Origin: JAGPKI01 sp052034135
GTDB taxonomy: Bacteria; Caldisericota; Caldisericia; UBA6126; JAGPKI01
Direction of reading: 5' to 3'
NCBI GenBank assembly: GCA_052034135.1
Contig: JBPOJC010000030.1
Span: 1 to 8,261 of the forward strand
Length of the DNA: 8,261 nucleotides
Shown here: positions 5,419 through 8,261 of the stretch, in pieces
Numbering within the stretch: the first letter of the stretch is position 1
How the letters are laid out: every line of letters begins with the position of its first letter
Program-made: the position numbers and the translations under genes
The notes under the pieces: model-generated
Told to the model about the DNA's origin: nothing
Seen by the model: the letters and a program-made list of their open reading frames with translations, nothing else
Databases searched by the model: none

Positions 5419-5686
5419 CTGTAAAAGGATTACCTTGAAAATTGATTTGAAACTGACTTTATAGTGTAAGACAGACAAGCTTAAAATTAAACCTCAATGT
5501 CATTCTTAAAAAGGTTCTCTTATTAGAATGATAGGGGTATAAAGTGGACTGCTTATATTAAAAGTCAGTCATCTTTGAGTAAAGGATTAATCTTTTTTAA
5601 AACTATTAAAAGGAGGTGCTTTAATAGAAGGAAAAATTATGTTTTTAAGTAAAAGCTTTCTAAATTCTAAAGAAAGGAGAATTGTT
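5419..5686 (+). promoter_or_regulatory. Long structured 5' leader of the surface-protein gene
   Basis: About 268 nt separate the predicted transcription start from the ATG. A 9-bp long-range helix pairs ACTGACTTT (5452-5460) with AAAGTCAGT (5561-5569). It encloses TAAG-A-CAG (5467-5474) pairing with CTG-CTTA (5549-5555), and an inner hairpin TCATTCT (5500-5506) with AGAATGA (5525-5531). Downstream, AAAGGAT (5581-5587) can pair with either ATCTTT (5571-5576) or TCTTT (5591-5595, followed by more T). The leader matches no riboswitch class I know. It may be a stability leader for an abundant mRNA or an uncharacterised regulatory RNA. Confidence 0.45.
5603..5627 (+). promoter_or_regulatory. Hairpin displaying a stand-alone Shine-Dalgarno sequence
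   Basis: CTATTAAA (5603-5610) pairs perfectly with TTTAATAG (5620-5627), leaving the loop AGGAGGTGC. AAGGAGGTG (5610-5618) is a 9-nt exact complement of the 16S rRNA 3' end. No ATG, GTG or TTG follows at normal distance; the nearest start is 5639, 20 nt on. The gene's own SD is a different one (5673-5679). This resembles STAB-SD elements, which bind 30S subunits to protect mRNA. Confidence 0.5.
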
Positions 5687-8261
5687 ATGAAGAAAGCGCT
5701 AAGTTGGTTAGTAGTAGTATTTATGTTTTTAAGTGTTTTACAGGTTGGCGTTTTACCAAAACCAGTAAAAGCAGCTGAAGGCAGAAATGCTACTTTTATT
5801 GCTGTTAGATTTGTACCAATTGGCTACGATCGTGACGGCAAACAGCTTGATCCACCGAGAGATTTTCCGTGGCAAAAAGCTGGGGAGCAAGTATGGGGGA
5901 GATCGGGCTACGGAATGCCAGATTCTCTAATCGCAGTTGATAGTACAAATATAAATAGACCAGCTACGATTACTGAGGGAGAAGGGAAAAATACAGCAGA
6001 TCCAGTTTTTTGGACTGATTTCTACTTAACTATAACTCCCGCAGGTGGAAGGTCTCAAGAAACAGAGCATTGGTATGCGGTGTTGGATAGTGTAGGTCAA
6101 CTATGGTTTGATAGAGATGGTAGGTTTAATGATTCAAGATACTATGAACCTGCAGACCCTACTAATCTAAGAGGTAATTATGAGCAAGGATCTTGTAGAA
6201 ATAATCCATTAGCTCGTGTTGACCCTTCAACCGGTAATAATACACAAGGACCTTATATTTTAGACCCGGCAAATCCAAGGTTTAATGCTACAGTTGATGA
6301 AAATGGCAACCCAATAATTTATTTCTGGGACAAACAGTACAGTGGAAGAGTATTCCGTTTAGGCTGGGTAGATATGGTAGACTATCCGCTTGGAAGGGGA
6401 ACTGGAAATAACCCACCTTTAGTTCCTTCAAAGGTAGCAGAAGGAAACTGGGATATTGGTTTTGAGTTAGTTGATTTTGTTTACTGGGGTTCCGATAGTC
6501 CAGTTTATTCAATTTCACCAGATTTTGGGTATACAAATTACTATTCAAATACCCAAGTTCATCCGCTTGATGAGCTACATACAGATAATGTTGCTTCCAA
6601 TTCAAGAGTTGATAATGATCCTGTAGCTACTGATGGCGCTGACAATACTGCAAATATTGCTATCTATGACCCAGGAGAATATATCTACAGAAAAGGATAT
6701 AATCCTACTAACTCTACTGGGAATACCAGATGGAGTGTTCAGGCGGGAGATATTCGTTTAACTCCTGTATCAATCTATCTTAACGGAGAAGTTAAGAATT
6801 ATCCTCCAAATTCAGTTGTTAAGGCTACTGATTGGGATTGTGCATATGATGAAAATGATGATCCTGTAAATCCATCAGTTCCTTCTTCCTATAAAGATCT
6901 CTTTAGGTTCAATATTAAATTTGACGATATGGGTATTAGAAAACCTGATAATAATGATGAAGTTCATGCAGAAAATGTTGCTCGTCCAGAAGACTTTGGA
7001 AGACACATGTTCTGGTATACCTATGAGCCAGGTGAGTGGATTTATAGAGAAGCAGGAACTTATGATAAAGGCATTGTAACTGTTGGTGACTATAGACTTA
7101 CAAATGTTAATAGGCCCTTAGATCCAGCGAACCACAAAAAGCTTGATAGGGGCTTTATCTCTTCTGACATCCTTTATGAAGGTGAACCACCAAATCAAGT
7201 TCCGCGAGTTTATGGCGATTTACTTGTTTTAGCAGAAGTTTTAGAAGGTGGATGTGGAGAAGCTCAGTATAATTTGTCTGTTGAGACAGATGTATGGGAA
7301 GGTCCAGTTCCATCTGTTACTGCTGCTGCAATTCGTTCACCTAATGACGACGTAAAACCAGCAGCTCAAACAATTCAGAAAAATACTGTTTTGGATCCTG
7401 ATGGTTCTAAATTTAATATTCCAGCAACTACATTCCAGAATGTAAAACTTAATTACAGAGAATATATTGGTGTGGAGATTTGGAAAGATGATGGTATTGA
7501 TAATAATGCTGGAATGAACTTTACTGAGACTCCTCCCCCGCCAATTGATGTTCTTTACCCATTTAACCTTTCTGATGATTATAGGGAAGGTAGAACTGGT
7601 GAGGAATTCATAGGTGCCGAGAATGGAGTTTACACTGCAAGGGATTATGGAAGAAGATTAATTCCATTTCCATTCAATGTTATGTATTACGATACAGCTG
7701 ATCTAGCTGCTCTTCTTCACGAGTATGGTTGTGGTGAGGCAATCTACAGAAATGAAGACTATTCTGCGGAAGACACTCCTGGTGGCACTTTTGTTGTTTC
7801 AGCTGGAGATGTTCGTTTAACTGATGTAACTGTTACAATTGGAAACAACGTAATAAAATATAAAGCTGGAACCACTGTTTCAGCTGGAGATGCTGATGTA
7901 GGATTGAAGTTAACTCATTTTTCAGCAAATATCCTCTTTTTTGATAAAGCATGGCCAGAAAAGGATATTCCTCAAAACTGGACTTATGATGTTGGAGAGA
8001 ATATTTATAGATCTCACAATGTAGACGTTGTTACTACTTATAGGGGATTACCTCCTATGCCAGCTATTACAGTTGATGCTCCATTCTATTTTGGACACTA
8101 TATAACTAACAATAATGGTAATCCATCTGATGATACCTTTTCAGATCAATATGCAATTCTCTACTACGATACTGATCTTTCAGGGAAAGTTAATCCTGGA
8201 GATATAAGAGTATACGATAAAAACGGCAAATTTAACAAAGATCACTCAATGTCAGTTGTTA
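5687..8261 (+). CDS. Large secreted repeat protein, probable cell-surface protein (3' end outside window)
   Basis: The frame is open for 858 codons to the window end without a stop. Residues 1-29 are a signal peptide (MKKALSWLVVVFMFL core, cleavage likely after VKA, 27-29). The mature protein is rich in Asp, Asn, Pro, Tyr and Gly with almost no Cys, as in exported surface proteins. A two-part motif recurs: GEYIYR 330-335 with GDIRLT 354-359; GEWIYR 449-454 with GDYRLT 467-472; GEAIYR 683-688 with GDVRLT 707-712; GENIYR 770-775 with GDIRVY 838-843. A degenerate GEAQYN is at 524-529. Residues 828-839 (DTDLSGKVNPGD) form an EF-hand/dockerin-like calcium loop. The ATG at 5687 has AAAGGAG (5673-5679) 7 nt upstream. 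I do not recognise the family; S-layer or envelope matrix protein is an inference from signal peptide, repeats and leader. Confidence 0.85.
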   Translation, partial: MKKALSWLVVVFMFLSVLQVGVLPKPVKAAEGRNATFIAVRFVPIGYDRDGKQLDPPRDFPWQKAGEQVWGRSGYGMPDSLIAVDSTNINRPATITEGEGKNTADPVFWTDFYLTITPAGGRSQETEHWYAVLDSVGQLWFDRDGRFNDSRYYEPADPTNLRGNYEQGSCRNNPLARVDPSTGNNTQGPYILDPANPRFNATVDENGNPIIYFWDKQYSGRVFRLGWVDMVDYPLGRGTGNNPPLVPSKVAEGNWDIGFELVDFVYWGSDSPVYSISPDFGYTNYYSNTQVHPLDELHTDNVASNSRVDNDPVATDGADNTANIAIYDPGEYIYRKGYNPTNSTGNTRWSVQAGDIRLTPVSIYLNGEVKNYPPNSVVKATDWDCAYDENDDPVNPSVPSSYKDLFRFNIKFDDMGIRKPDNNDEVHAENVARPEDFGRHMFWYTYEPGEWIYREAGTYDKGIVTVGDYRLTNVNRPLDPANHKKLDRGFISSDILYEGEPPNQVPRVYGDLLVLAEVLEGGCGEAQYNLSVETDVWEGPVPSVTAAAIRSPNDDVKPAAQTIQKNTVLDPDGSKFNIPATTFQNVKLNYREYIGVEIWKDDGIDNNAGMNFTETPPPPIDVLYPFNLSDDYREGRTGEEFIGAENGVYTARDYGRRLIPFPFNVMYYDTADLAALLHEYGCGEAIYRNEDYSAEDTPGGTFVVSAGDVRLTDVTVTIGNNVIKYKAGTTVSAGDADVGLKLTHFSANILFFDKAWPEKDIPQNWTYDVGENIYRSHNVDVVTTYRGLPPMPAITVDAPFYFGHYITNNNGNPSDDTFSDQYAILYYDTDLSGKVNPGDIRVYDKNGKFNKDHSMSVV

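Larger units (their letters stand above)
5178..5640. other. Candidate oriC region upstream of dnaA
   Basis: This AT-rich non-coding stretch lies next to dnaA and close to parAB, the usual setting of a bacterial origin. It contains palindromes, a spaced direct repeat and A/T-only tracts that could unwind. However, I find no cluster of TTATCCACA-like DnaA boxes on either strand, so the assignment rests on context. A single degenerate match (TTATTAACA, minus strand of 3823-3831) lies in the parB-dnaA gap instead. Confidence 0.3.

Noticed and set aside
5639..5686. Upstream in-frame ATG (5639) for the surface protein, with GAAGGA before it
   Set aside because: It would add 16 mostly polar residues ahead of a textbook signal peptide; the ATG at 5687 has a better and well-spaced SD. 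It cannot be fully excluded.
6288..6605. 105-codon open frame on the minus strand
   Set aside because: Antisense shadow of the surface-protein gene, without ribosome site or recognisable sequence.
1..8261. parS sites, CRISPR arrays, tRNA genes and insertion sequences
   Set aside because: I searched by eye on both strands: no CACGTG-centred parS, no regular spacer-repeat array, no cloverleaf besides the tmRNA tRNA-like part, and no transposase frame.

Overview
The window is an AT-rich bacterial chromosome segment carrying housekeeping genes usually found near a replication origin: rpmF, plsX, ssrA (tmRNA), parA, parB and dnaA. They are followed by the first 858 codons of a large secreted repeat protein. 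Low G+C, Lys/Asn/Ile-rich proteins, two TTG starts, strong Shine-Dalgarno sequences and sigma70-type promoters fit a low-GC or deep-branching bacterium. A Caldisericota-like or similar thermophile is my guess from overall feel only. The sequence alone does not fix the taxon.

Layout. Bases 1-213 are an island of noticeably higher G+C made of dispersed-type intergenic repeats: a tandem pair of units of about 41-44 bp, then a palindromic element. A clean promoter (348-376) then drives rpmF (441-638) and plsX (635-1645), whose TTG start overlaps the rpmF stop. An extended -10 promoter precedes a complete tmRNA gene (1781-2137) with all four pseudoknots and the tag ANYNYNLAVA. parA (2179-2940) follows only 41 bp later, with no visible promoter or terminator in between, and overlaps parB (2933-3784) by 8 bp. 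dnaA (3849-5177, minus strand) converges on parB across a 64-bp AT-only gap.

The 509-bp gap between dnaA and the surface-protein gene is the most information-rich non-coding stretch. It holds two back-to-back promoters that appear to share one palindromic TTGCAA -35 box, two palindromes on the dnaA side, a 12-bp direct repeat at exactly 100-bp spacing, and a leader of about 270 nt on the surface-protein side. That leader has a long-range helix and a perfect 9-nt Shine-Dalgarno sequence displayed in a hairpin loop with no start codon at working distance. The gap may also contain oriC, but I see no convincing DnaA-box cluster and no parS site.

Functionally, the window joins ribosome assembly and phospholipid initiation (rpmF-plsX), ribosome rescue (ssrA), origin segregation (parAB) and replication initiation (dnaA). 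The large exported protein (5687 to beyond the window end) has a signal peptide and at least four copies of a two-part motif, G-E-x-I-Y-R followed by G-D-x-R-L-T, ending in an EF-hand/dockerin-like loop. I do not recognise this family. With its long structured leader it looks like an abundant cell-surface protein, and it is the best candidate here for something undescribed.
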